Source: Poritiphilus flavus
GTDB taxonomy: Bacteria > Bacteroidota > Bacteroidia > Flavobacteriales > Flavobacteriaceae
DNA: 64,000 nt
Direction: 5' to 3'
NCBI RefSeq assembly: GCF_009901585.1
Contig: NZ_WXYO01000002.1
Span: forward strand, 280,769 to 344,768
The position numbers and the translations under genes are program-made. The notes under the pieces are model-generated. The model worked only from the letters and a program-made list of their open reading frames with translations, was not told the DNA's origin and did not search any database. Shown here piece by piece: positions 24,109 to 31,093 of this stretch (positions within the stretch are counted from its first letter, which is position 1; every line of letters begins with the position of its first letter).

Positions 24109-24693
24109 TTACTCTACCGATATTTTTTTGAGCCTTCTTCGAAGCCGTAAAGCCCAGATGAAAGGTATTAGGGCAATGAGCAATCCTATTGCCAGGCCCT
24201 TAAAGGTGAACTGCATTGTTTGCGGGGTATCTATATCGTGCCTGTGATTCCAGATTTCCACCATCTTGCCGTCTTTCATACGCATGACGTTGATTATGGG
24301 TAGTGGTTTGTCCACCTCAATGAAAAGTTTACCAAATAGGCCGTCTCCTTCGAAGGCGGATTGCCAGCGTGTGGCTACCAGGTCTCCTTCAGCGATCTGG
24401 TAGTCAATGCTACCGCTAAGAACCCCTTTCTCCCAAAAGAAATCCGCGATCTCCTTTTGTTCTACAGCAGGCTCTACGGATCCTTTTCTGTCTCCTATGT
24501 CATGTGCGACGTAGGTATCAGCGACATAATCGGCATATTTGTCCGTATTGTTAGAGAACCAGAGGTCGCGGTAAAAATTCCGTGCGATTTCTTTGTTCTT
24601 TTCCAATTGTAGGTTTGCAGAGTCCGTTGGTGTTTGAGCTGTTACCAGGCTTGCGGAACAGAAGAGCAGGGCATTTAATAGCATTGTTTTCAT
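24109..24693 (-). CDS. SnoaL-like (NTF2-fold) protein with signal peptide and C-terminal membrane helix
   Basis: The 194-residue protein has a signal peptide (residues 1-19, ending VTAQ), a SnoaL/ester-cyclase type domain (about 30-160, with FYRDLWFSNN and VMRMKDGKMVEIWNHRHD) and a C-terminal hydrophobic helix (about 166-183) followed by basic residues. It is probably anchored to the inner membrane facing the periplasm. SnoaL-like domains are hydrolase or isomerase pockets; the substrate is unknown. It converges on gap with 2 bp between stops. Confidence 0.8.
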   Translation of the reverse strand: MKTMLLNALLFCSASLVTAQTPTDSANLQLEKNKEIARNFYRDLWFSNNTDKYADYVADTYVAHDIGDRKGSVEPAVEQKEIADFFWEKGVLSGSIDYQIAEGDLVATRWQSAFEGDGLFGKLFIEVDKPLPIINVMRMKDGKMVEIWNHRHDIDTPQTMQFTFKGLAIGLLIALIPFIWALRLRRRLKKISVE

Positions 24694-24781
24694 AACTTAA
24701 GGTTTTATACCTCCAAGTTAGGGTAAGTATTACATGAACAATTAATGCTTTCGGTCGGACGAATATTGAAGAAAGACGAAA

Positions 24782-25723
24782 TCAGGTTTTGGCGGAAGGT
24801 AACTGTCCGAAGAACTTTTTATAGGCTGTCGTGAAGTTTGAGGGGTGTGCGTATCCCAATTCATGGCTTAATTCCGATGGGGTACGGCCTTTGATCTGAA
24901 TTTCTTCGCGGGCGAATTCCATACGGACCCGGTTCCTGTATTCCATTGGAGGTTTTCCGAAAACCTGTTTGAAGAGCGTTTTGAACTTGGTACCACCCAT
25001 ATTCGCCATAGCAGCGAGTTTCTTGAGATTTGGGATATCCGATGCCAATGGGTCCCGAAGCATTTTGGCAGCTTTAAAAAGCGATTGCACATCTTCCGGA
25101 TGTATCTTTTCAAGCTTCTCAGTATGTTCGTGTTGCTTTAGTTTCCTAAAATAGTTTTGCAGGAACTTCAGGATCAGGGCGTGGCAAGCCAATCTGTCGT
25201 TCATTGCTTGCAATGCCTTAAACAAAAGGCTTTCCAGATCGGCATCCAGGTCTTCATAGCTCAGGGGTTTATCAAAATCAATTACTGATCCGGCATTTTC
25301 AAAGTAGCACTCCAAAAAGCGACGACTAAAACGAATAGTGGTCACTTCGGAATTCACATCTTGAGGGATCAGCGTAAAGATTTCCAGGTTAGGGCCATAC
25401 AGCAGCGTTCCTATGGGCAGGTATTTCTGGAAGTGGATAAGTCTTTCACCCACTTTTTTTTCCTGTTTCACCATAGACAAATTAATATGGATGATGAACC
25501 AATCTGTGGTAGCGGGATTCACCGAGGTCATCTCAATAGGCTCTTTAAAGCGTGTTGATCCAAAGTGATAAAACTCCAATTCACCGGGGAAGTCCAAAAC
25601 CTTCATATGGCCTCCTTCACCTAAGGATGGATTCATAGGGTAAACATCACCCTTAAGTTCCAGCTTAAATCCGGCGATAAACTGGTCCTTTAGATTTTTT
25701 GATATGTCCAGCCTGATACGCAT
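24782..25723 (-). CDS. AraC family transcriptional regulator
   Basis: The 313-residue regulator has a C-terminal double helix-turn-helix of AraC type (about 215-310). The first HTH contains IPNLKKLAAMANMGGTKFKT. The second has the diagnostic SELSHELGYAHPSNFTTAYK segment. The N-terminal ~190 residues are an effector-binding domain of no clear subfamily. It is divergent from the small basic protein gene at 25926, with about 200 bp between starts that include that gene's conserved upstream module. A regulatory link is possible but unproven. Confidence 0.9.
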   Translation of the reverse strand: MRIRLDISKNLKDQFIAGFKLELKGDVYPMNPSLGEGGHMKVLDFPGELEFYHFGSTRFKEPIEMTSVNPATTDWFIIHINLSMVKQEKKVGERLIHFQKYLPIGTLLYGPNLEIFTLIPQDVNSEVTTIRFSRRFLECYFENAGSVIDFDKPLSYEDLDADLESLLFKALQAMNDRLACHALILKFLQNYFRKLKQHEHTEKLEKIHPEDVQSLFKAAKMLRDPLASDIPNLKKLAAMANMGGTKFKTLFKQVFGKPPMEYRNRVRMEFAREEIQIKGRTPSELSHELGYAHPSNFTTAYKKFFGQLPSAKT

Positions 25724-25803
25724 ATGCAGGAAGATACGAATTCAGTTTGTACCGTTAAAATGCACATTCTTCCGCTTAACCGTCTGGGGGGTCTGATCTG
25801 TTC

Positions 25804-25925
25804 ACCGAGGGTTTTGTGCACTTTAACCGAGTTTTCGCCAGATACCGAAAAATAAGGGTTTTTCAGCGATTTGCAAACTGGTGAGATAGCTGTCAGGGCG
25901 TTTTTATAATAGATAAACGCAAGAC
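25804..25925 (+). promoter_or_regulatory. Conserved upstream module of small basic protein family, copy 2
   Basis: ACCGA boxes lie at 25804-25808, 25826-25830 and 25844-25848 (same 22 and 18 bp phasing as copy 1), followed by AAAAATAAGGGTTTTTCAGC and a GCGATTTGCAAACTGGTGAG stretch. A weaker hairpin (GCGTTTTTAT against ATAAACGC) precedes the ATG by a few bases. The upstream identity with copy 1 is as strong as that of the coding regions, which argues for a conserved control region. Confidence 0.6.
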
Positions 25926-26165
25926 ATGAAAACGCTAATAACTTTAATCTTTGTTCTCTTCATCGGAATGGTTGCCCAGGCCCAGAACAACACTGCTGAA
26001 GCAAAGGTTGAGGTTATAGAAATGAGTATTGTTACTGAAACTGTTGAAGAAGAAACTAAGGAAGCCAAAGAAACTCAGGTAGCTCGGTTGTACAAGCGTA
26101 AAAACAGTAGAGTGAAGAAGGCGCTTTCTTTCAGTACTAAAAGAACAAGAGCTAAATTGGCCTAA
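25926..26165 (+). CDS. Small secreted basic protein family, copy 2 (intact)
   Basis: The 79-residue protein has a signal peptide (1-20, ending QAQ), an acidic middle (VEVIEMSIVTETVEEETKE) and a strongly basic C-terminal block starting ARLYKRKNSRVKKALSFSTK and ending RAKLA. Mature size is about 59 residues. There is no Cys and no membrane helix. I recognise it only as a conserved hypothetical type of Flavobacteriaceae. Paralogues lie at 20492 (nonsense-interrupted) and 32398, and the tail is the best conserved part in all three, so it is the likely functional end. A terminator follows at 26207-26247. Confidence 0.75.
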   Translation: MKTLITLIFVLFIGMVAQAQNNTAEAKVEVIEMSIVTETVEEETKEAKETQVARLYKRKNSRVKKALSFSTKRTRAKLA

Positions 26166-26206
26166 TCAGGTCGGTTACATACAGAACTACAGATTGCAAC
26201 CCGACG

Positions 26207-26247
26207 AAGGCAGGAGGTGAACCCCGATGATCCCCTGCCTTTTTTTA
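26207..26247 (+). terminator. Rho-independent terminator
   Basis: AAGGCAGG and CCTGCCTT form the stem around a 19-nt loop, followed by a T run. It ends the transcript of the small basic protein 42 bp after its stop. Confidence 0.7.
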
Positions 26248-26927
26248 TTGTCCGATGTGGGAATGATTGTTGGATGGTTGGATGATTGGACGGTTAGACG
26301 ATTAGACTGTTGGATGATTGGAAGGTTAGATTGTTGGATGGTTAGGCTGTTAGACGATTGGATAGTTAGCCCAAGCATTATTCACTGTTCACTGATTACT
26401 GTTCACTGTTTACTGTTTACTCATCACAGGGGTTCCAAACCCCTCCCCAATTTTAAGATAATCGTTGGTACTGCAATTTAAAAGCAGAAAGAGGACATGT
26501 TTATTTGAGAATGTAGCAATTTGAAAATTTGAAGATTGATGGTTAGATCGTTAGAGGTTTGGACTTTTGGACGATTAGATTGATGGACAGTTAGAGGGTT
26601 GGACGGTTAGACGGTTAGACAGTTGGACGGTTGGATGGTTAGATTGTTAGACAGTTAGACAGTTAGACAGTTAGACAGTTAGACGGTTGGATGGTTGGAC
26701 GGTTAGATTGTTAGACAGTTAGACGGGTTGGATTATTAGACGACTGGACGATTTCTTGAACTATTAGCTGAATGCCCTTGAGAGCTAATATCGTACATCT
26801 GATATCGTATATCGTACATCTAATATCGTATATCGTACATCGTATATCCATCATACGCTGTACGCGGACCATCAACTCTTTGCCCTTCGTAGCCTTGGCG
26901 AAGAAGGGATCAACCATCAACTATCCC
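26248..26927. repeat. Composite intergenic repeat island 2
   Basis: No credible gene. It contains GGATGGTTAGACGGTTGGACAG-type degenerate arrays (about 26262-26370 and 26540-26760), the CACTGTTCACTGATTACTG words, an inverted copy of the GGGGAGGGGTTT module (26429-26542), and an alternating ATCGTATATCGTACATC array (about 26790-26850). A GAAGGG-type palindrome lies at 26882-26908. Words are reverse complements of those in the first island, so the islands share origin but have opposite orientation. Confidence 0.85.
26429..26542. repeat. Inverted copy of the island module found at 829-943 and 1140-1254
   Basis: Starts GGGGTTCCAAACCCCTCCCC, contains ACTGCAATTTAAAAGCAGAAAGAG and ends TTTGAAGATTGAT. 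Its reverse complement follows the two first-island copies base by base with scattered substitutions. Confidence 0.75.
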
Positions 26928-27359
26928 TCAATCATCCTGCTCCTGACTAAACATCTCCTCCCATAGTCGGTTTTCATCACTAAGCAACATTTCAACACGG
27001 CTCACGAAATCCTGGAAAGGATGCTCAGACCGTTGGTAATTTGCAGCCTTGGTAACGTAAAGGAATTTTTCGCGTAAAAGCGATTCTGAAGTCAGTCGAT
27101 AGGAAGTCCATTTGTCCTTGAACAGATATAAAGTATTAATACCGGTAAGTATGGTTACCAGTACCCCCAGTATTCCGGTTAGAATAGACATGAAATCCAG
27201 TGTACGTTCGATAAATCCCACCAAAAAGGGAATAGAGGTTGAGAAGATCACGATCAGTACCTGGGTACTGAGGTAAAGTAGCTTGTTTCTTTTAGACTTT
27301 TTGTTGTACCAGGAGACCTGGTCATCAACGCGTTCTTTAAGGTAGTTGTCTTCAGTCAT
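26928..27359 (-). CDS. DUF4231 (SLATT-like) two-helix membrane protein
   Basis: About 143 residues with an amphipathic N-terminus (DNYLKERVDDQVSWYNKKSK), two adjacent membrane helices (about 27-45 and 52-73) and a C-terminal helical cytoplasmic region ending in acidic residues. This is the DUF4231/SLATT architecture. Established proposals place such proteins as pore-forming effectors in nucleotide-signalled conflict systems, but many are solitary. The frame opens at 27422; the ATG at 27359 gives the standard family N-terminus and is preferred. Its left neighbour is a repeat island, and a TIR-domain gene lies 0.9 kb away on the same strand. Confidence 0.8.
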   Translation of the reverse strand: MTEDNYLKERVDDQVSWYNKKSKRNKLLYLSTQVLIVIFSTSIPFLVGFIERTLDFMSILTGILGVLVTILTGINTLYLFKDKWTSYRLTSESLLREKFLYVTKAANYQRSEHPFQDFVSRVEMLLSDENRLWEEMFSQEQDD

Positions 27360-27644
27360 TTTATCGGCGGTTTTTGGATGATTATAAAGATAGGATATTG
27401 AAAGGTTTCTCTTTCCTTCCATTTTTGGTCTAAAAAGTTGGTTTTGCGTGTTTTTTTTGAGCCATTTTTGACCAAAAAGGTCATTTAAAGGTCCAAAAAG
27501 GCCCTCTAATGAACGATGTCTGATAAGCCGTACTATAGTACGTAATAATCAAGTGAATTTGTTAGATATGATCTTTTGTAAGGCCCCATTGTTATTGACC
27601 TGAAGCCATGTTGCCCCAAAGAGTTAAACATTCCTTAAAAGTGT

Positions 27645-27667
27645 AACGTTTTAACACTTTTTCCGTC
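27645..27667 (+). promoter_or_regulatory. Putative ECF-sigma promoter before a 40-codon ORF
   Basis: TGTAACGTTTT supplies a -35 (AAC at 27645-27647) and CGTCTAA a -10 (CGTC at 27664-27667) with a 16-bp spacer, the same layout as before the sigma gene at 10385-10407 and closer to the ECF consensus. An AAAAGTGT/ACACTTTT inverted repeat (27637-27661) overlaps it. Confidence 0.55.
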
Positions 27668-27738
27668 TAAGTAGGTGTAGTTAATTGAGGCGGAAGGACT
27701 GCTTCTTAACTGGAAGTAACAAGTTAAAGATATACATC

Positions 27739-27861
27739 ATGAAAAATACAAAAAAACACAACAAGGAATCCAGAACTATAGTAGATCGTCCCCTGAACAG
27801 GCACGATATTTGGAACAATAGTCGGAGACACACAATCTTGCGTTTGATTCGCTTCGCGTAA
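27739..27861 (+). CDS. Candidate 40-residue basic peptide behind an ECF-type promoter
   Basis: An ATG-started frame of 40 codons encodes a very basic, His/Arg-rich peptide (MKNTKKHNKESRTIVDRPLN, later NNSRRHTILRLIRFA). There is no signal peptide. It is bracketed by a good ECF-type promoter about 70 bp upstream and a strong terminator 28 bp downstream, so a discrete transcript of about 240 nt is expected. Whether the peptide is made or the product is a small RNA cannot be decided here. I do not recognise homologues. Confidence 0.45.
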   Translation: MKNTKKHNKESRTIVDRPLNRHDIWNNSRRHTILRLIRFA

Positions 27862-27889
27862 GCACTTGAATTTTAAGTTAGTTAGTTAG

Positions 27890-27917
27890 AAAAAGAGGGC
27901 ATCAGCCCTCTTTTTTT
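27890..27917 (+). terminator. Rho-independent terminator
   Basis: AAAGAGGGC and GCCCTCTTT form a GC-rich stem with an ATCA loop and a seven-T tail. It closes the short transcript of the 40-codon ORF and would also work in reverse. Confidence 0.85.
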
Positions 27918-28053
27918 GTTCCTTTTACTGTCATTTAAACATAAGTAAGCCTTTAGATCACTGCTACATTGGAATAAACTCAAAAGACGCCTGGTTTTCG
28001 GCTCCGTTGAGAAGTGCTTGTAGATTATGACAAAACCGGATTTTTGGAAAATA

Positions 28054-28096
28054 AAAAAAGGCAGGAAAGCGGACAACCAGATACTCCTGCCTTTTT
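28054..28096. terminator. Bidirectional terminator
   Basis: AAAAAGGCAGGA and TCCTGCCTTTTT form a 12-bp perfect stem with an 18-nt loop. A/T runs on both sides allow termination in both directions. It lies 115 bp beyond the TIR gene stop and can end that minus-strand transcript. Confidence 0.75.
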
Positions 28097-28148
28097 ATTG
28101 ATCAAAAGCATTGCAATGCTAAATTACTTCCTTTAATGATACCAGGGT

Positions 28149-28170
28149 ATCCCCATTAGTGGGGATTTTT
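28149..28170. repeat. Hairpin repeat ATCCCCA-TTAG-TGGGGAT, copy 1
   Basis: A 7-bp perfect stem with loop TTAG, followed on the plus strand by TTTT. A 22-bp identical copy lies at 29445-29466. The two copies bracket exactly the TIR gene and its partner. The T run is on the plus strand while the genes are on the minus strand, so it is not an obvious terminator for them. Confidence 0.7.
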
Positions 28171-28211
28171 GTAATGCCCATATAAGGGTTTCAAGATCTT
28201 AGGTTTAGATC

Positions 28212-29024
28212 TTAGCTTCGCTCCGGCCCTAACTCCAGAAAAGATTCCAGTTGTTCCCATTCCAATAGCTGTTCCGAATCAAATCCAGGATTTGACCTGG
28301 CAGAGGTATCCGGGAAATAAAGGAATCTTACATCAGGATGATTATCAAAGAACCTACTGAAGATCTCCTGACTTATCTTGTTTCCACCGCTAAAGTCCGC
28401 TACCCGGATCTGCTCAAGCAGTAAGGGATCTCCTGATTGGATGAATCCGATGACTTTCTTATCGTTCCTGAAAGCAAATTCTATCTCTTTTGCGGACCAA
28501 ACTGAGGACAACAGATTTCCGGTAATAAGCACCCCAAAAGCCGGGCTCTCCGCAATGGCCCGGATCACGCCTTGATTGATGTGCTGGTGGCGGAGTATAC
28601 GTGTCTCAGCTATCCAGGGGTGTATATGACTCTGCATTAAATGTTTAGACAGGGAAATAACAAGCTCTGAATCTCTAAAGCTATGAGACAAAAACAGATC
28701 CGGAGACTCGGATACTTCAAGATCTTCAATGTCCAGCGGCTCATCTAATCTGTATATGCTCTCAACTACCTTATCCCCAATCCGCTCTACGCTTCCCCAT
28801 AACACATTGAGGTTGACATATGAGGGAAGTGTTGAAAAACGTATAGGGAAAGATTCATTTTCCTGATGTGATTGTAAGAGCAGGTCGTCCAGTTCCAGAG
28901 GGCTTATCTCTTGCAGGCCGATCTTTCTGACCAGGGTCCCGGATGTGGCCCACTCGAAATTCTCCTCCCTGTTCAGGTAGTCCAGAACGTCTGAAAGTAG
29001 TTTTTCTCTTTTAGCGGGGTCCAT
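28212..29024 (-). CDS. TIR-domain protein with N-terminal winged-helix-like region
   Basis: The 270-residue cytoplasmic protein has a TIR domain at about residues 107-210, opening with PDLFLSHSFRDSELVISLSK. A WIAETRI segment follows, and then SSVWSAKEIEFAF; W176 and E180 occupy the SxWxxxE position where NAD-cleaving TIR domains carry their catalytic glutamate. The first ~95 residues are helical with a short beta hairpin, compatible with a winged-helix or small adaptor domain. Residues after 210 are unassigned. A two-helix membrane protein is encoded 42 bp upstream on the same strand. Prokaryotic TIR proteins often act in antiphage defence; that role is inference. Confidence 0.85.
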   Translation of the reverse strand: MDPAKREKLLSDVLDYLNREENFEWATSGTLVRKIGLQEISPLELDDLLLQSHQENESFPIRFSTLPSYVNLNVLWGSVERIGDKVVESIYRLDEPLDIEDLEVSESPDLFLSHSFRDSELVISLSKHLMQSHIHPWIAETRILRHQHINQGVIRAIAESPAFGVLITGNLLSSVWSAKEIEFAFRNDKKVIGFIQSGDPLLLEQIRVADFSGGNKISQEIFSRFFDNHPDVRFLYFPDTSARSNPGFDSEQLLEWEQLESFLELGPERS

Positions 29025-29066
29025 AAATTAGCTGATTTCACCAGGTTGAATGTAGACCGGAAGTGA

Positions 29067-29270
29067 TTAACCCTCTTTTTTGCCAAACCCCTTCGCGATC
29101 ACTATTAGTCCAATTGTAGCCAATACCGCACCTATAATACAAAGGGACAGGTATATAGATTTGTGTCCGTCCATGCTTAGGATTACCAGTCCAGCCATAG
29201 TGGCTAACATTCCAAAGCTTGAGATCAACAAGCCTTGAGTAGTCGCAGAATTTCTTTTAGGTTGGTTCAT
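29067..29270 (-). CDS. Small two-helix membrane protein upstream of the TIR gene
   Basis: The 67-residue protein has two hydrophobic helices (about 12-31 and 38-59) joined by a short polar turn (SMDGHKS) and ends in a basic GFGKKEG tail. I recognise no family. It precedes the TIR gene by 42 bp on the same strand and together they form a unit closed by hairpins on both sides. It could be a membrane partner or pore for the TIR protein, or unrelated. Confidence 0.7.
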   Translation of the reverse strand: MNQPKRNSATTQGLLISSFGMLATMAGLVILSMDGHKSIYLSLCIIGAVLATIGLIVIAKGFGKKEG

Positions 29271-29354
29271 CAGGTCTCAATTTAAGGGTAATATTTGGAT
29301 TTAGCCATACGGGATGGCTTTGTCATCGATTCATTTAAAGAGACTGGGGGGAAT

Positions 29355-29390
29355 AAAAAGGCAGGGTTTCTGAAGAAGCCCCACCTTTTT
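29355..29390. terminator. Bidirectional terminator
   Basis: AAAAAGG and CCTTTTT ends enclose an inner stem GGGTTTC/GAAGCCC. It lies between the DoxX gene stop (29494, minus strand) and the small membrane protein start, so it can end the DoxX transcript. Confidence 0.65.
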
Positions 29391-29444
29391 GCAATTTACT
29401 CTTACGATGAGGTGTAAAACTAGTGGTTTTAGGCATGTTTGTAA

Positions 29445-29466
29445 ATCCCCATTAGTGGGGATTTTT
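29445..29466. repeat. Hairpin repeat ATCCCCA-TTAG-TGGGGAT, copy 2
   Basis: Identical to copy 1 over 22 bp; here flanking A and T bases extend the stem to 9 bp. It lies 28 bp past the DoxX stop. Confidence 0.7.
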
Positions 29467-29493
29467 TCATTTTTGCCTTATCCGTACCATAAG

Positions 29494-29913
29494 TTAAACC
29501 AACTCATTTTCAGGTTTTCGCGGAATTGCTTCCAGGGCAGATAGGCCAAAGGCCGCTGCAGCAGCTGAAAACACTGAATAATCAAGCGCTCCCTTCAAAC
29601 CCGTACTAAAGGTCATGGCCAGCCCGAAAAGCAGTAGCAGGGCACCGCTGATCCTGGCAACCCAAACCGTCTTAAAACCGCTTAACAGTAAAACGGCAAG
29701 CACAAGCTCGGCTGCTGTAGCGACTGCGGCCAGCGCAGGTATCAAACCATCTGGAACAAGTGGGTTGATCAGTGCGGTATAGGCCGTAAAATTAGCCCAG
29801 TTGCCCCATGCCGATATGTCTTCCGGCCAGAGGCCAAAACGGTCTGCAACGGCAGAAAGGAAACCTGCCGCCAGTGCCAGCTTGAGAAAATAATTTATGA
29901 TCCTTGTCTTCAT
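29494..29913 (-). CDS. DoxX family membrane protein
   Basis: About 139 residues with four membrane helices, typical of DoxX-like proteins; the first helix contains LKLALAAGFLSAVADRFGLW with the conserved early Arg-Phe-Gly. The frame opens at 29955 inside the upstream AhpD-like gene; the ATG at 29913, just after that gene's stop, is the better start. Members are linked to redox stress responses, and the pairing with an AhpD-like protein fits that. Both are likely co-transcribed. Confidence 0.85.
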   Translation of the reverse strand: MKTRIINYFLKLALAAGFLSAVADRFGLWPEDISAWGNWANFTAYTALINPLVPDGLIPALAAVATAAELVLAVLLLSGFKTVWVARISGALLLLFGLAMTFSTGLKGALDYSVFSAAAAAFGLSALEAIPRKPENELV

Positions 29914-29923
29914 ACTATTTTTC

Positions 29924-30376
29924 TTAAGCCGGAATCTTATAGTGTCCGGGTTCAAACTTAAATGCTTTCATCAACCGGTTCCAGGTATTTATCTGGGTGA
30001 TGGCCAGGCTAAGGTAGGCAACCTCAGTTAGCGAAAAGTGCTGCCTGATCGCAGAAAATACGGATTCAGATAAAGCTTTATTGCTCAAAAGTGTTAGTTT
30101 CTCGGCGTAGGCCAGGACAGCTCTTTCTTTTTCGCTAAACTGCGGGCTTTCTTCCCAGGCGGGCAGCAAGGAGATCCGCAGATCGGATTCACCACTGTGC
30201 TTGAGTTCCTTATAATGCATATCCAGGCAATAGGCACAAGCGTTCAACTGGGATACCCGCATCTTCACCAATTCCAGTAGTCTTTTATCAATTCCGGATC
30301 GGGAAAGCAGGCCTTCCAAAGCCCTTAAGTGTTCAAATATTTCCTGAGGAATATCCTCATATCCTATACGTTCCAT
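29924..30376 (-). CDS. AhpD-like carboxymuconolactone decarboxylase family protein
   Basis: The 150-residue protein has the alkylhydroperoxidase core: CAYCLDMHYKELK (CxxCxxxH, about residue 52) contains both redox cysteines and the His. It probably reduces peroxides or disulfides in the cytoplasm. It starts at ATG 30376 or at 30382 (MRMERIG); the two cannot be separated. It lies upstream of DoxX, 10 bp between its stop and the DoxX ATG, and downstream of a Crp/Fnr gene on the same strand (gap 69 bp), which may control them. Confidence 0.88.
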   Translation of the reverse strand: MERIGYEDIPQEIFEHLRALEGLLSRSGIDKRLLELVKMRVSQLNACAYCLDMHYKELKHSGESDLRISLLPAWEESPQFSEKERAVLAYAEKLTLLSNKALSESVFSAIRQHFSLTEVAYLSLAITQINTWNRLMKAFKFEPGHYKIPA

Positions 30377-30445
30377 TCTCATTTTATTAATGGGTTAATA
30401 AGGGCCAAAATTAGAATTGGGCTAAGGGAAAATGCTTAATATTTC

Positions 30446-31027
30446 TTAAGAAATACGTTTGTCATTCTTTCTGAGTGCACTGAGGTACTCCGGGGTCATT
30501 CCCAGGTAGGAAGCCAGCATGTACTGGGGAATCCTTTGGATAAAGGCCAGATTGACGGAAACGAAATGTTCATAGAGTTCTTCGCTGCTCATACTAAACA
30601 TATATTCCAGCCTTCTTTGCCCGGCGATATAGGTTCGTTCCATGATAATCCTAAAAAGCCGTTCCAAAGTGGGGATCTGCTGGTAAATTTCCTCCAGATC
30701 GCTCTCTTTTAACACCAGCAGCTCTGTAGGTTCAATGGCTTGCAGGTTAAAATGGGTTTGAGTTTTGTTAAGCAAGCTATCGTAGTCTGTAAGCCACCAG
30801 TTTTCAAGGCCGAAATGAATGATCTGCTCATGCCCCTTTGGGTCGATGTAGAACAAACGCATACAGCCTTTAGTTATAAAATAACGGGAGTTGCAAATCA
30901 TTCCCTGCTCAAAGGCATATTCCTTCCGCTTTAGTTTTGCAGGAATCAGATAAGATTGGAACAAAGCATCCTCATCCGGACTCAGGCTAACATATCTCCG
31001 AAGGTAATTTGTAAGTGCGGCATTCAT
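30446..31027 (-). CDS. Crp/Fnr family transcriptional regulator
   Basis: The 193-residue protein has an N-terminal cyclic-nucleotide-binding-like beta barrel (about 15-125, including RYFITKGCMRLFYIDPKGHEQIIHFG). A C-terminal HTH is reduced to YMLASYLGMTPEYLSALRK. It lacks an Fnr-type cysteine cluster. This is the common Bacteroidota Crp/Fnr form whose ligand is unknown. It sits directly upstream of the AhpD-like and DoxX genes, the probable targets. Confidence 0.9.
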   Translation of the reverse strand: MNAALTNYLRRYVSLSPDEDALFQSYLIPAKLKRKEYAFEQGMICNSRYFITKGCMRLFYIDPKGHEQIIHFGLENWWLTDYDSLLNKTQTHFNLQAIEPTELLVLKESDLEEIYQQIPTLERLFRIIMERTYIAGQRRLEYMFSMSSEELYEHFVSVNLAFIQRIPQYMLASYLGMTPEYLSALRKNDKRIS

Positions 31028-31093
31028 AGTTTTTCCGAACCGTTGGTATTCTTAAAAGTATTCATAAGTATTCGGGTTGATGGGAATTTCTGA

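Noticed and set aside
26262-26760. CRISPR-like appearance of GGTTAGACGGTTGGAC repeats
   Set aside because: Units are short, degenerate and without constant-length spacers; no cas gene is near.
28149-28170. Hairpin as the terminator of the TIR gene
   Set aside because: Read from the minus strand the stem is not followed by a T run; the 12-bp stem at 28054-28096 is the better terminator.
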